Shown: positions 33,280-44,885 of the stretch, piece after piece
Numbering within the stretch: position 1 is the first letter of the stretch
How the letters are laid out: every line of letters starts with the position of its first letter
Origin: Tetragonia tetragonoides
Lineage: Eukaryota; Streptophyta; Magnoliopsida; Caryophyllales; Aizoaceae
Length of the DNA stretch: 64,000 bases
Assembly: GCA_038025085.1 (NCBI GenBank)
Contig: CM076148.1
Coordinates: forward strand, 32,160,501 to 32,224,500
Reading direction: 5' to 3'
Notes under the pieces: model-generated
Seen by the model: the letters and a program-made list of their open reading frames with translations, nothing else
The model's database searches: none
What the model was told of the DNA's origin: nothing
Made by a program: the position numbers and the translations under genes

Positions 33280-36023
33280 TCATACAAATACATTATCATA
33301 GTAATCATCACCCGCATCAGCATCCGTGCGGAGCACCTCAAAACGATCCTCCGACCTCCGTGGCTCATCACCAAAGATCGACGCCGCCAATTGGCCCGGG
33401 TCAAAGGAAGAATGACGGGCAGGCTCCCGATACGAGCGCCCCTCTCCGGCATAACTCGAATCATACCCCCACGAAGAACGAGGAGGCATGGTAGGCATCA
33501 TAGGAGCAGGGAAAGGGGGCTGGTAATAAAGACCGCCATAAGGAGCATACCTTGCATACCCGGGATAGGAAGGATACATCGGCATAGGCATAGGAGTAGG
33601 CTCCACAAACTGAGTCATCCTACTCCCACCAGGACGGACCGTCTGATGTACAGGCTCCCTCTCTCTCCTAGGACTCTCCCTCCGAGGGCTCCTCTCACGT
33701 GAAGGGCTGTGCTCAGGAGAGCTCACGACCTCATCATCAGACATAACCACCTGTCGTGACCGATGAGGAAGGGGTCGACGATACTCAACCTGCAAGCCAC
33801 CAAACATATAAGATACATTTTTCAAAGCATACAACTTTGAAGATGCAAAATCAAGCTTACCTTATCCAAGTCATCTCACGAGCAAGTGCCCTTCGAAAGA
33901 GCTCGGGATATCCAGGACTTCATAGCATGCATCATCTTGAAGACCTTCCCGGTCTGCTCACGGTCAAGATGCACAAAGAAAAAGTCAATACAAGCATGAA
34001 AGTAAAAATCACATGCAACAGGCAAAAATGACAAATTTACCCCTGGATGGCCAACTGGAAGAGGAAGGCCCTGGATGTCCTCATCAAGGTCCTCCGTCAT
34101 CGGGACCTCTCCTCAACACTCCTTCCCGCTATAGTCTCGACCTCGGACCCGCATATCCGGGACATCCACATCGATGGCGTCGACCCGAGGCTCCTATGAA
34201 GCAAAGAAGGTTAACACTCAACAAAGCAAGAAAGGCATAGAACAACAAACATAAAATTCTTACCTTCAAACCCACAAATGAAGGCATGAGGCGATCACAA
34301 CGGAACTGCTCGTAGTGCCTCGCAAGGTCCTCCGCAGGCTCCCTCAAATACCGCATAGCATCCGAGCCCACCATGGCCTCAGCAACCTGCTCGCGAGACA
34401 AGCACCTCACTAAAAACATGGTCGAGGGAGGATCCAAGGGGATCCTCGGTCCCACCACATCAGGATAAACTTGGCGGAAGATCCGCTCTCCCAAATACCA
34501 CTCGAAAGAGAACGGACCCGCAATCAGGATCCTCTGGCGGTCTATCGCCCTAGATGCAAGGACAGCATCCGAAGCCAACCCATGGTACTTCGCCCAAGGG
34601 AAGTAGTCAATCTACACAAACATGCAACATAAGATATTTCCACACCAAGAAGTACAATCCATGCAACAAAAGGCAAAATTGCATTACCTTGTGCCAGTCT
34701 AGGTGCAGGAGGGCCTCCCTGTACTGCTGAAGAGTCTGGAAGGGCGCAGGACCCCTATGACGCCATGCTCTGCAAACCAGGAAATCCGACTCCCAACCCG
34801 TAGGCGCCATGTCCGGGCAATGCTCAAAGAACCAAGGCTACATCAAAACATGAAATTAAGCACCATACACTTAAATCATGCAAATCATCAAATAGATACA
34901 AAAACAAAACGCACCTGCAAGGCCTTCTAAAAACCGCACAAGTTCACGGGAGGAAGAGTCGACTGCTTGTATCCCTCGTCATTCACCTCAAGAGGTTGGC
35001 GTAGCCCGGCAACCCCCAGTTGTACTCTCTCACCCTCTCCCAATCCAACAAGCTAGGGAGGTAAATAGCATGAATACGCTCTCCCTTGTCACCAAAGATG
35101 GTGGTGGCAAGGAGATAGGCGATGAGCTTCCTCGCCTTCTGCTCCACCGAGGTAGTTCTCTTGTACCTCGCATCAGTCAAAGCGGCATAGAGCTCGCTAT
35201 AGGGACGATAATGGTGACCCCAAGTGTTCCCCCAAGGGCCAAACAACTCCACCATCTCAGTCTTACGTTTCCAAATGGAAACGTCATACACAATGGGCGT
35301 ACCTACGCAAGGTACCCCAGTCAGCATAGCAAACTCCAAAGGAGTGATCATCATCTCCCCATTAGGGAACTGGAACGTGTTGGTAGTATCCCAAAAACGC
35401 TCCAAGGACAAGCGGACAATACACCTCTTGACTTGCTCAACCGAGTCTGCCGCTTTCAGAAGGGGCCCAAACCCCGCACCTAAAACTGCACTTTGCACCT
35501 CTTTGGGCAAAATCTTAAAAAGCTTCAACGAAGAACCATAATTACCATGGGGCTTCAAATTCCCATCGGGTTCCTATGATCAAATTTGCAACCTCTTAGG
35601 TTCACATTTCAATCAAATGTTCAATCCTAAGCATGTTTCTAAGTTCGTTCAAGCCGCGCAAAATCACATGCGCTACAAACTTGACAATTGCATACAATCT
35701 CTACACAAATTCTACTCAAGGCAAAGCATATAAACTAAAACTCAATGCATAAAACTATGAATTCAAAGTTCAAGGCTTACCACAAACTTCGAAGCACGGG
35801 AACTCAAGTGAGACTCCGGTCGGAAGAGCAACTTCGATCGATCCCAAACGATGTCGGGCATCCTATCCGATTGTGTATACCTATCTTGAGGAAAAGCCAC
35901 ATTGGGCTTCCTCCTGGAAGGCTTGACATGGGAGGGGAAATCTTTGGTGAAGATATCAATTTCTTCAACCTCTTCCAGAACCTCGGCCCTTCTACTCCTC
36001 TTCTTCACCAATTTAGGAGCCAT
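33280..36023 (-). pseudogene. Antisense plant mobile domain (PMD) gene inside the Tat element
   Basis: Minus-strand exons with GT-AG borders: 35781-36023, about 34915-35573, 34688-34837, 34264-34611, 34041-34193, 33861-33953 and 33280-33789. The start is MAPKLVKKRSRRAEVLEEVE. The PMD core shows FWDTTNTFQFPNGEMMITPL, EFAMLTGVPCVG, WGHHYRPYSELYAAL, then PWFFEHCPDMAPTGWE and FLVRCLSREQVAEAM in later exons. This domain is shared with MAIN/MAIL-type plant proteins and is known to be trafficked by transposons. The C-terminal exon is Ser/Arg- and Pro/Met/Tyr-rich. A frame break near 34984, a TAG near 34928 and a TGA near 34115 suggest decay. Exon borders are read by eye. Confidence 0.75.
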
Positions 36024-37069
36024 GAAGAGTTATAAGCAAGGCAAGTGAAAGCAAACAAGCAAAAAGGGAGAATTGGGATTTTCTCTCTCCAAGGGTTTCA
36101 AAAACCCACTCTCAAATTCACTCCAAATTTGTGAGAAATCACAAATAAACTTCAAATTATGCAAACATTATGCAAACTCAAGCAAATGCAAGCAAAAAGA
36201 AGCAAATTTGAGCAAATTTGGGCTAGAAATGAAGATTGGGCAACAATGGAGGTAGAGAGAGAGAGTCTCGAAATTTTGGGGAAGAATGACCCAAAATTCG
36301 GCTCCTCACACAAAAATACCCAATTTCGCCTCTAAACCGACCCAAATGCCCGGTTCAGGGCCGCACAGGCTCAGCGGCCCAGCTGCTGGCCCCTGGCGGC
36401 CCCTCTGATACCCTCCGCACGCCAACCTGAGCCGCTGAGCGGGCCCGTAAAGGCCGCCCAGCGCTCGACGGCCCTGCATGGCCGTCGAACCGTCTTTTTC
36501 ATTCGCCCCTCTCGGGGCGGGCCCGCGAGTTCAAATTCCGCGCGGGATTGCATTTCTCGACCGTTGGAAGCCCGGGAGATTCGAATATGTCACCCAAAAT
36601 GACTCTTTTGCCCCCGCAGCTTGGTTTCCTATCCCAGAGACACGGTATTATCTATTTTTGCAGGCGCGAGCCTTATATTATCAAACCTTTACAGGCATAG
36701 GCACTTTATTTCATTTTGCAGGCACAATTTTCCTAAACACAGAAGCAGAGCAACATACCGCTCTTTGACGTTGGGGCTATTAAAATTAGCGTCACGTTGA
36801 CAACAACTGAAGCAGAGCAACATACCGCTCTTTGACGTTGAAGCTATCAAAATTAGCGTCACGTTGGCACCTGCAAAGCAGAGCAACGCAACGCTCTTTG
36901 ACGATGAAGCTATTAAAATTAGCATCGCGTCAGCCATTGCAAAGCAGGTAACCCTGACCATAGGCGGTCAGGAGTCTATCTTCCCTTTATTTCTAACATA
37001 AAGCATTTTCAAAAAAAAAAATTGCAGGCATTTCAGCAAATACTTTGACCTTCGCGTTTACAGCTCGGC
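36024..37069. other. 3' noncoding part of Tat element
   Basis: Includes the upstream region of the PMD gene (A-rich, then a GC-rich block at 36360-36500), and the 67-bp tandem repeats. No gene is supported. The small Arg-rich minus ORF at 36371-36553 lies in GC-rich LTR-like sequence and is discounted. Confidence 0.5.
36742..36950 (+). repeat. 67-bp tandem repeat, three copies
   Basis: Three units start near 36742, 36809 and 36876, each with GCAGAGCAAC, CGCTCTTTGACG and AAAATTAGC(G/A)TC. Units 1 and 2 are closest; unit 3 has more changes. They lie just upstream of the polypurine tract. Confidence 0.85.
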
Positions 37070-37084
37070 CAAAGTGGGGGCTTC
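37070..37084 (+). other. Polypurine tract of Tat element
   Basis: CAAAGTGGGGGCTTC directly precedes the 3' LTR. It resembles the AAAGTGGGGGGC-type tracts usual in plant Ty3/gypsy elements. Confidence 0.7.
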
Positions 37085-38562
37085 TTTAGACACCCTAATC
37101 GGTTCTCATCCCCTGACACCGCAACGCCCGATGATGATGGTAATGGATTAACATGGACGTAAGTAGAAAAGGACATTGCTCGGAAATCTAAACCAAATTC
37201 CTTCAAACCTCAGTCTTTGATAGCCCTTTTTATAAGAATTCCAACGCCTTTGACCTTGCCTCAATCAGGTTCCCGGATCAAGAGATATCGTGTCTCGAAG
37301 ATTTGGGTCAAAACCGCTCAATCCCGGCCCCCTGAGTCAGCCCAAGGGCAATTTCGTAATTTACAGAGCACAAAAAGCCAAAAACCCGAGTCACACACGC
37401 GCCGTCAGGCCCAGCGGCCTTCGCAAGCTGTTCGGCGGCCAACGCGTGACAGCGGGGGCCATTAGGCCAGCCTCTGAGTTGGCCCTGGCTGCCCTCTGTA
37501 TGGCCGCTGAACCAGCTTTTTGGCTGGGCCGAGTTTGGACGCCGGGCTTCTTGCCCTAAGTCCCTAAATTCGCCCCCTAACTCTATAAATACTCCTCTTC
37601 ACTCTCTTTTGCAGGGGGTCCGTCAGTTCACAATTTTGAAAGCATTGAGAGCACATATTTCCCCAAATCAAGGAGAATTCAGAAATCTGAATATCCAAGC
37701 AAGCATTACACCTAGCCTAGCACCCAAGATCGAAGAGAAATCCTAATTCTACTAGTCCCGTTCGAATAGAACGTCCAGGTTAACCATCCTGAGGGCCTAA
37801 TTCTTTATTAAATCTCTTGTTTTATTGTTTATTAATCATGTTTTATTTAGCTTTTGATTATGGTTGAAGAAATTTGCATGTTTTGGGTTTTGTATATAAT
37901 TATGAATGCTTAGTTAATATAAAGTTAGCATCTTTTTATTAGTTTATGCAAGTTTGCATCTTTTCATAATTTTTGCATGCATATAGTAGCCTCCTAGGTT
38001 TATTTTAGCATAAAGTTATTGTCTTTACATTATTAATATTTGTTTGAAATTACTAACGGTTTTATTGATGTGCATATACAATATTTGGCGCGTTTAGCAA
38101 AGTTGGTAGGTTGGAGCGTTAATTTAATGCTTTATATCTTGTTTATGCTTGTTAATAGTATGCATGTAAATTGGATATAAATTGTACAAAGCGATAACAT
38201 AGGTAATTTGGTTGTTCTTAACCCACCTAGTTAACTTAGGATCTTGGACGACCGGACTTGCATGGAACCATATAGCATAAATAAATAATTGACATGGATA
38301 GGCTTAGTAGAGACCGTTTATACGGGCGACTTAGATGAGATTCGTTTTGTTTATTTTGTACCTACATCCCTGAACTCAATATTTAGTCCCCATGGGCATG
38401 AGTCAATTCCCAATAGGAATTGGGGTGCACTTTTGATGCCTTCCAATTGTTTCCTTAAAAATTGGTGAATCGCATGCAACATATCATTTAAAGAACCATT
38501 AATTCCAACTAAAAATCAATCCGCGCGCATATTAGGGCGCCAGAAAGGCGAGGGTTCTTACA
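37085..38562 (+). repeat. 3' LTR of Tat element
   Basis: 1478 bp. It starts TTTAGACACC, where the 5' copy has TGTAGATACC, so the canonical TG is mutated to TT. A TATA box (TATAAAT) lies at 37584-37590 upstream of the CT-rich start region. It has no MITE and so preserves the empty site for the insertion in the 5' LTR. Confidence 0.93.
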
Positions 38563-38567
38563 CATAC

Positions 38568-40306
38568 CCAGTAAAAACACTTTCGCAAACCTTACCTAGG
38601 TTTTAGAAGAATCATTGAAATTCATTTGCATGCACAAGTAGTCATACAATCAAGCACACGCATACTCAATATTCAATTACATGCAATTCTTGCTTAGTGA
38701 TCATTCAAACACAAATAGATAAACCATCTTGATTAGAGTAATAAGAGAGCGAATAAAACAGCGATTACCCATACTGTTCATAGATAGATATAGACATGCC
38801 ATGGACTTACTCTAGTGTATACTCACACTACCTCTAACATAATAATCGATATGTAGAGAAATTAACAATGGGGAATGATCCGTCCCGAACACACTACGTG
38901 GTGTCCATAAAAGTAACTTGGGAATCACGCATCCCTAGACTACATCAATTATATAAGTCTCGATAGCTCGACTACTCCTAGGGATCCATTAGGAGTCTTA
39001 TTCTCATTTAATTCAATTCACATACTTGCATTGATTGACCTAGTGGTACAACGAGACCACGACATACTACTTCATTTCATGCTCATGATAATGAAATAAT
39101 AATAACGATGATAATGACATAAAGGCATATTAACAATAGTCATGCTTCATATATGTATAACGAAATTTCGGCAGCACTTCGGCAGTAAATCACGATATCC
39201 AAAATTTACACTTTCACAAATAACATCCAACGAATAGAATAGGTTCTCATTAGCACTCAATAATAACCCATTTCAAATAGCACATATTATTATATCATAA
39301 TAATATTAGAAATTCAACATCGCCATAAATAAACATTAATTAGCATATGAACTAATTAATTAACGAAGTTCCATAATCTCATCATACTCATTATAAATTA
39401 TATTTAAAGCGAAGAATATAATTCACATTCTCATAATTAACGACGATATAATTTAATCATGCTTCGCATATTAAATTCACAATAATAATCAATTAGCACA
39501 TAACACATCAAAATAGTTTGGATGGGGCTTTGGAAGGAGGTAGGCACAATCGCTTACCTAACAAACGCTCACTAAGCAGTAGGTAACTTGGATAATCACA
39601 ACCCGATCACGCTTGTCCGTTTGGTCCTAATTAAAAACAATTACATGACATAATTAGTAAATAAGAAAATCCAAACAGAACTGAAACTATAAAATAATAT
39701 TTTTATTAAATTCTTTGATTTATTCCAACCAATCTAGGCTTTTGAAAATATGGATTCGGACTCCGAACGAGTACAGAATAATAAAAACAATTATTGAAAA
39801 ATACTGAAAATACGAAATTAATTAAAACAAAAATATTAAACGAAACCCTAATCGGTTTTTCGAGTCTAGGCCGTGATACACCAAGCATGGAGACCCACGA
39901 CCTAGCCCATCACCAAGACCACCACCTACCGACCACCATGGTCGGCGGTGGCTCGCCGGAGCACCGGCGACGGAGGAGAGAGAGAGTGAGAGAGATCGCG
40001 AGAGAGAGAGAGTTCGCGAGGGAGAGAGAGAGAGACTGAGAGGGGGAGGAGCGACGGGCAAGGTCCAGTCGCATCGGCCACTCGCCGGTGACCACCCAGG
40101 CGCGGCCTGGTGGCGCGGCGGTGGCGCGACAGCCACAACCGACGAAAATAGAGGAGGGGCAAAAACAGAGCATGGGGGAGAGAGAAAGGAAAAGAGAGAG
40201 AAAGAAAGAGGGAGAAGGAGGAGCGGCTCACCTTGGTGGTGGCCTTGGCTTCTCGGCGACTGGCGGCCGAGCAAGGGGGGAGGCCGAGAGAGAGAGAGAG
40301 ATGCAG

Positions 40307-40383
<77 letters not shown>

Positions 40384-40814
40384 TGTGTGTCGTGTGAGAG
40401 GAGAGAGAAAAGAGAGAGTGTGTGCCGTGAGGGAGGAGAGAGAGAATTGGGTTTTGGCTCAGTTCTGTAAACTGATCAACTGACCCATCTCTTAGTTTAT
40501 ATAGGTGCTTAGTCAAGGAAAGTCAAACCCTACTAGAATTAGGATTATTTTCTGATTTAATAATTAATTAAAACACCATTGAAAGTAATTAAAACAATAT
40601 GAAATAGCCTCATTCATATACAAATATCATTTTAATTAAATCCCTCAATTTGATAATTATAAATCCCGAAATTCCCATAATAATAATTAATATTATTATG
40701 GCTTAATTTGAGTAAATCGAATCGTTAAATAAATATATGATTTAAATCTCCGAAACTATTTATAAATGAATTATAAATCGATATTATAATTATAGAAAAT
40801 ATTGGGGTATCACA
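38568..40814 (-). repeat. 5' LTR of Tekay element, outer segment
   Basis: Continues the LTR after the Tat element and its second CATAC copy (38563-38567). 39345-40814 is the counterpart of 1-1425. In element sense the LTR begins TGTGATACCCCAAT at 40814. A TATA box lies at 40496-40503. A GA dinucleotide run at 40310-40381 is much longer than in the other LTR. CT-rich antisense ORFs here are low-complexity artefacts. Confidence 0.9.
40309..40382 (+). repeat. (GA)n microsatellite in the LTR
   Basis: About 36 uninterrupted GA units, flanked by further GA-rich sequence from 39975. The equivalent part of the 3' LTR (about 970-1000) has only a few units. The expansion thus took place after integration or during reverse transcription. 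Confidence 0.9.
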
Positions 40815-40961
40815 TTTATTAGTCACTATTTTTCAGTGAAAAAATAAGAATTTATAAAATTATTTATCTATAAATAATGGGGGTAAATTTTCTAATTTTT
40901 CCACACTATCTCATACTCTCTCTAATTTTCTCAATTTCTATATACCTCCTAAAATCTCAAT

Positions 40962-41962
40962 ATGGGTGATAATCAATTTAGAGGCAATTTAATGAATTAT
41001 TTAAACTCTCCCTTTGTAGGAAATTCACAAAATACTCAAAATTCAAACCCACAAAATTCCCAAACTTTTCCAAATCACCAATTTCCACAATTTCCAACAA
41101 ACTCTCAAAATACCCAGAAAACTTCATTCCTAAGTTCTTCTAACTCTCCTAATTATTTTAGTGGTCAACAAATGTCCCCCCCCCCCCCGACTATTATAAT
41201 CCTATGTCCCGCCCTCACATATTTTTCCCCTTTTCCTCTCAATTTGGCATGGGTGCAAATCAAGAGCCTCGAACACCATCATCCGTCGAGTCTCAAGCTC
41301 AACCTTATGTCACACAAGGGTTGGAGCACATTAACCTCAACCAAGAATTCAATGGTGTTGGGGGCAAGAAGAGCAAAGCTAGTAAATGGAGAATCGAGGA
41401 AGACAAGATGTTTATCAGTTTTTAGCTCACTATTAGTAATGATCCTATAGTGGGGAATGCTCAAACAGGAGGCAGCTTTTGAAATCGTATCACATTATAC
41501 TATAACAAGTATCGCAAAACCGATAATGAAATATTAGAATCGCAACTCAAGCCGAAACTACCAGATTGTACCACAGGTAACCGAATTTAATGGTTATTAC
41601 AATCAAATTTTATCTCAACATAATAGTGGCTAGTCAGATGATCAAATAATTCGTGAAGCACGTGAGCTATGGAAAAGGAACCATAAGGGTAATGAATTCG
41701 CATATGAGCATGTATGGGTAATGGTAAATGATGAGCTGAAGTGGACTGCACAAGAAATTGTTCAACGTGCTACAAAGAAGAAGAAGATCAACGAATCTGT
41801 AGCTTACAGGTCGTCGGACCAACCGGATACGAGTGATCATGGCAGTGACGATAGTGATGACGTTGAACTCCGCCTCATTGGTCAAAAGGCGGCAAAGAAG
41901 AGGGCTAAAGGAAAAAAGAAAGGAAGAAGGCCCTTCCTATGAGCTTTGGGAAGAAAAGTGGA
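40962..41962 (+). pseudogene. PIF/Harbinger (Pong-like) ORF1, Myb/trihelix-type DNA-binding protein
   Basis: Starts MGDNQFRGNLMNYLNSPF and is Asn/Gln/Ser-rich, like Pong-family ORF1. A run of C at 41176-41188 shifts the frame. In the shifted frame the text resumes as SSQFGMGANQEPRTPSS and reaches the Myb-like segment SKWRIEEDKMFISF, then stops. Remnants (NDPIVGNAQTGGSF, YYNKYRKTDNEILESQL) and a Lys-rich tail (41860-41940) follow in mixed frames. ORF1 normally partners the transposase for DNA binding. This copy is broken in several places. Confidence 0.75.
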
Positions 41963-42640
41963 AGATGATCGAAGAAATCAATTCAAAGAAATGATGCTAT
42001 TTTAAAAATTGCAAACAAAACCGAACATGATACAAGGACAAAAGATTTTGAATTTATGTTGAATGATACTAGTGGAATGAATTAGCAACAACTTATCATA
42101 CACAACCATCAAGTCACCTTCCCTAAAGTATGTTCCATAGTTTAGTTTTGGTTGTTAATTAAGTTTATGTAATTTGTAGTTATCAACTTTTTATTATTAT
42201 GTAATTTAAGTTTATGTAATTCTTTTATGTAATTTTTATATATATTAATTTAAAGTTTATGTATTTTTTATTTATATTAATTTAAGCTTATCTAATATTT
42301 TCTCTTCGAAATTTTAAGGTTATCCAAAACTTTCAAGTGAATGTAACTTTTAAAAAAGTTAAAGTTAGATAAAAGAAATTTTAAGAAAAGTAATGAAATC
42401 AAAATTACTTTCCAAAAAAAAAAAAAGAGTTAGAAACAGAGTTAGAAAAGTAGTCGTTAGAAAAATTAACCGTTAGAAAACTAGCCATTATAAAACTAAT
42501 CATTATAAAACTAGCCGTTATAAAGGATCTATAAATAGCTTCTCATGAGGGGTAGTGGTCCTTCACAACCTCATTTCTTCAAACACTCATCTGACCCATT
42601 ACAAGTACAATTCATGTTCTCTACAATCAAACTCACAACC
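41963..42640 (+). other. Spacer between Harbinger ORF1 and ORF2
   Basis: AT-rich, with TTTATGTAATTT-type repetition at 42160-42300 and repeated AAACTAGCCATTATAAAACTA-like phrases at 42470-42520. No gene is supported. Confidence 0.45.
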
Positions 42641-42643
42641 CAA

Positions 42644-43845
42644 AATGCCTCAAGATTCCAATGACTTCGATTATGGGCAATTCGTAAGGATCATTGTTTG
42701 AATGTTACAGATAAACAAATGATGGCGATGTTGCTACAACAATGGCAAACGTCGTTTTCACAAAATGAAACCTCAAGTCGACAATCTCGAAGGTACATTG
42801 AGCAAGAACGTGAAGCCGGAGAAAGTCGTTTACAAAAATATAATTTTGCTAAAAATCCGCTATACCCTCTCGATGTATTTCGACGAAAGTTTCGAATGCG
42901 AAAGGAGTTATTCCTTCAAGTAGTGGAAGGCGTTACAAATCATGACCAATATTTCCATCAAAGACGTAATTGTCATAGAAGAAAGGGATTATCGCCACTT
43001 CAAAAGTGCACTGCTGCAATCCGTCAATTGGCTTATGGAGCTTCAACCGACAATTATGATGAGTATCTTCGTATGTTCGAAACAACTTGTGTGCAATCTT
43101 TGTTCAAATTCTGTCGGGCCGTGATCGAGGTGTTTAGTCCCGTATTTTTAAGAAGACCCAATACTAATGATGTCCAACGCTTACTTCAACAACATTCTCA
43201 AAAGCATGGCTTTCGTGGCATGCTCGAAAGCTTGGACTGTATGCATTGGGATTGAATAAAGTGTCCCGTTGCATGGAAAGGTTAATTCACTCGAGGTGAT
43301 CATGGAGTGCCGACCATCATTCTCGAAACAATCGCTTCACATGACCTATGGATATGGCATGCATTTTTTGGGGTTGCCTGATGAAACAACGATATCAATG
43401 TGCTCAACCAATCTGCATTTTTCAATGACGTTTTGCAAGGTATCCCTCCTGAGGTCCAATTTACGGTAAATCGAGCAACATATAGGAAATGATATTATCT
43501 GGCCGGTGGTATCTATCCTGAATGGGGTACAATAGTTAAAAACTTTGGACATCCTAGAGATCCCAAAAGAAAGAAGTTCAAACAAAAGCAAGGAGTATGC
43601 AAGAAAGGATGTTGAGCGAGCATTGTGCTCCAAACTGGTTGGGTAATCATACGTGGCTCTGGACAATTTTGGTACAGGAATCATTTGAGTGATATAATGT
43701 ATGCTTGTATCATATTACATAATATGATTATTGATGATGAAGGAGATGAAGCTGAGAATTAGGAAGATGAACAAGGCAATACTCTACTAACGCCTAGGCT
43801 AGGGGTCCCTCGAAACTTGGAGGCATACTTTCAAAGACATGCGTA
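42644..43845 (+). pseudogene. PIF/Harbinger (Pong-like) DDE transposase, decayed
   Basis: Begins near MPQDSNDFDYGQF (42644), stops soon after, then is open at 42698-43255. Recognisable blocks are YIEQEREAGESRL, FRRKFRMRKELFLQVVEGV, the HTH-like QLAYGASTDNYDEYLRM and GMLESLDCMHWD, the first catalytic Asp region. The DDE domain goes on in shifted frames with stops: SHDLWIWHAFFGVA, NDINVLNQS, PEWGTIVKNFGHP and IMYACIILHNMIIDDE. At least six stops or frame shifts are present, so it is inactive. The left end of the element was probably removed or displaced by the Tekay LTR at 40814. Confidence 0.85.
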
Positions 43846-43997
43846 ACTACGTGATAATAATACTCATCACAAGCTTCGAGCGGACTTGGTGTAGCACATC
43901 TGGATATGCTTCGACGAAGTCAATTCCGATTAAATTCATGTACTCGGTTTTTTTTTACGCTAATCAATTTATTAATGTAATGCTTAGTTTAGTTTTA

Positions 43998-44148
43998 TCG
44001 GATCAAAATCAGGTATCGGATCAGGTATTACTATTCGGATCAAAATCAGGTATCGGATCAGGTATTACTCATCACAAACTTTCAGTTTCGGTTCAATTTT
44101 GGGTTTACTATTCGGATCAAAATCAGGTATCGGATCAGGTATTTAAGA
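43998..44148 (+). repeat. Short tandem repeat of a GGATCAAAATCAGGTATC unit
   Basis: Three copies of TCGGATCAAAATCAGGTATC followed by GGATCAGGTAT, at about 43998, 44036 and 44112. The following TTTGCCAAGTCTA (44172-44185) resembles the end of the hAT MITE at 44886-45441, so this may be a fragment of that family. Confidence 0.65.
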
Positions 44149-44239
44149 TCGGGTTATCGGGTCCAGATAAGCTTTGCCAAGTCTACAAAAACCTCTTCCA
44201 CAAACCCCTTCAATGGGGATTAAAAAAAAACCTACATGT

Positions 44240-44877
44240 TTAAAATATCTTAGTTCTCCAAATATTTTGGTGAGTGATTGTTGTTCCCATATTTCTATAT
44301 GGTTTAATAAATTTGTCGGAGAATAGAAATAAAAAGAATTATTTATCCATAAGAAAATAAACAGCCAGAAAACCTGGGGATTAAGGTACTTAAGTCAGTA
44401 AAGTGTGGGCTAAATTGAAATTGATATTGGGGCGAGTGGGCGACACATCTTCAACTTGTTGGGCCTGGGCTAACGGAAGAGCAAGAACACCCTCATACGA
44501 AATCGTGGGCTCGTGGCAAAAGACTACCTTGCACCTGTACTCCACTGGGCACGTAGAGGCCCACAGCTTAGCTGACCCGCAAGCATGAGGTCAGATCGGA
44601 CGGTATACGCATGGGTGGTCCACAAATTTTTGCCTAATTTCGATATCATAGAGGAACCTAATTCAAGTAGTGGAGGAGAGAGAATGAGTGGGGAAAGGAG
44701 AGAGAAAGGAAAATGAGAGGGAGGGATTAGCATCTACTATGAACATGAGAGCAATATTTAACTATTGTGTTTGGTCTAACTTGTGAGTTGTGAGTAAAAT
44801 CTTTTTTTTCCCCCCCCCCCTATTTTCCCTCGTAAATTACCTCATCATTCTCATCTTCCAAAAAGTATAAAATACCT
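44240..44877. other. Intergenic DNA, nothing recognised
   Basis: Mixed unique sequence with a C10 run at 44811-44820. Short ORFs lack domains. Confidence 0.4.
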
Positions 44878-44885
44878 CCTAGGAC

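Larger units (their letters stand above)
21066..38562 (+). mobile_element. Tat-lineage Ty3/gypsy retrotransposon, 17.5 kb, with two antisense genes
   Basis: LTRs at 21066-22849 and 37085-38562, with a perfect 5-bp duplication CATAC at 21061-21065 and 38563-38567. The PBS follows the 5' LTR, and a G-rich polypurine tract precedes the 3' LTR. Gag-pol is on the plus strand (23867-30544) and contains two RNase H domains, the hallmark of the Tat clade (Ogre, Retand, TatI-III). Downstream of integrase, the 30.9-36.0 kb interval holds two minus-strand intron-containing genes. The element sits inside the LTR of the Tekay element, so it is younger than that insertion. Confidence 0.93.

Noticed and set aside
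33391..33702. Arg/His-rich plus ORF
   Set aside because: Antisense shadow of the last exon of the PMD gene.
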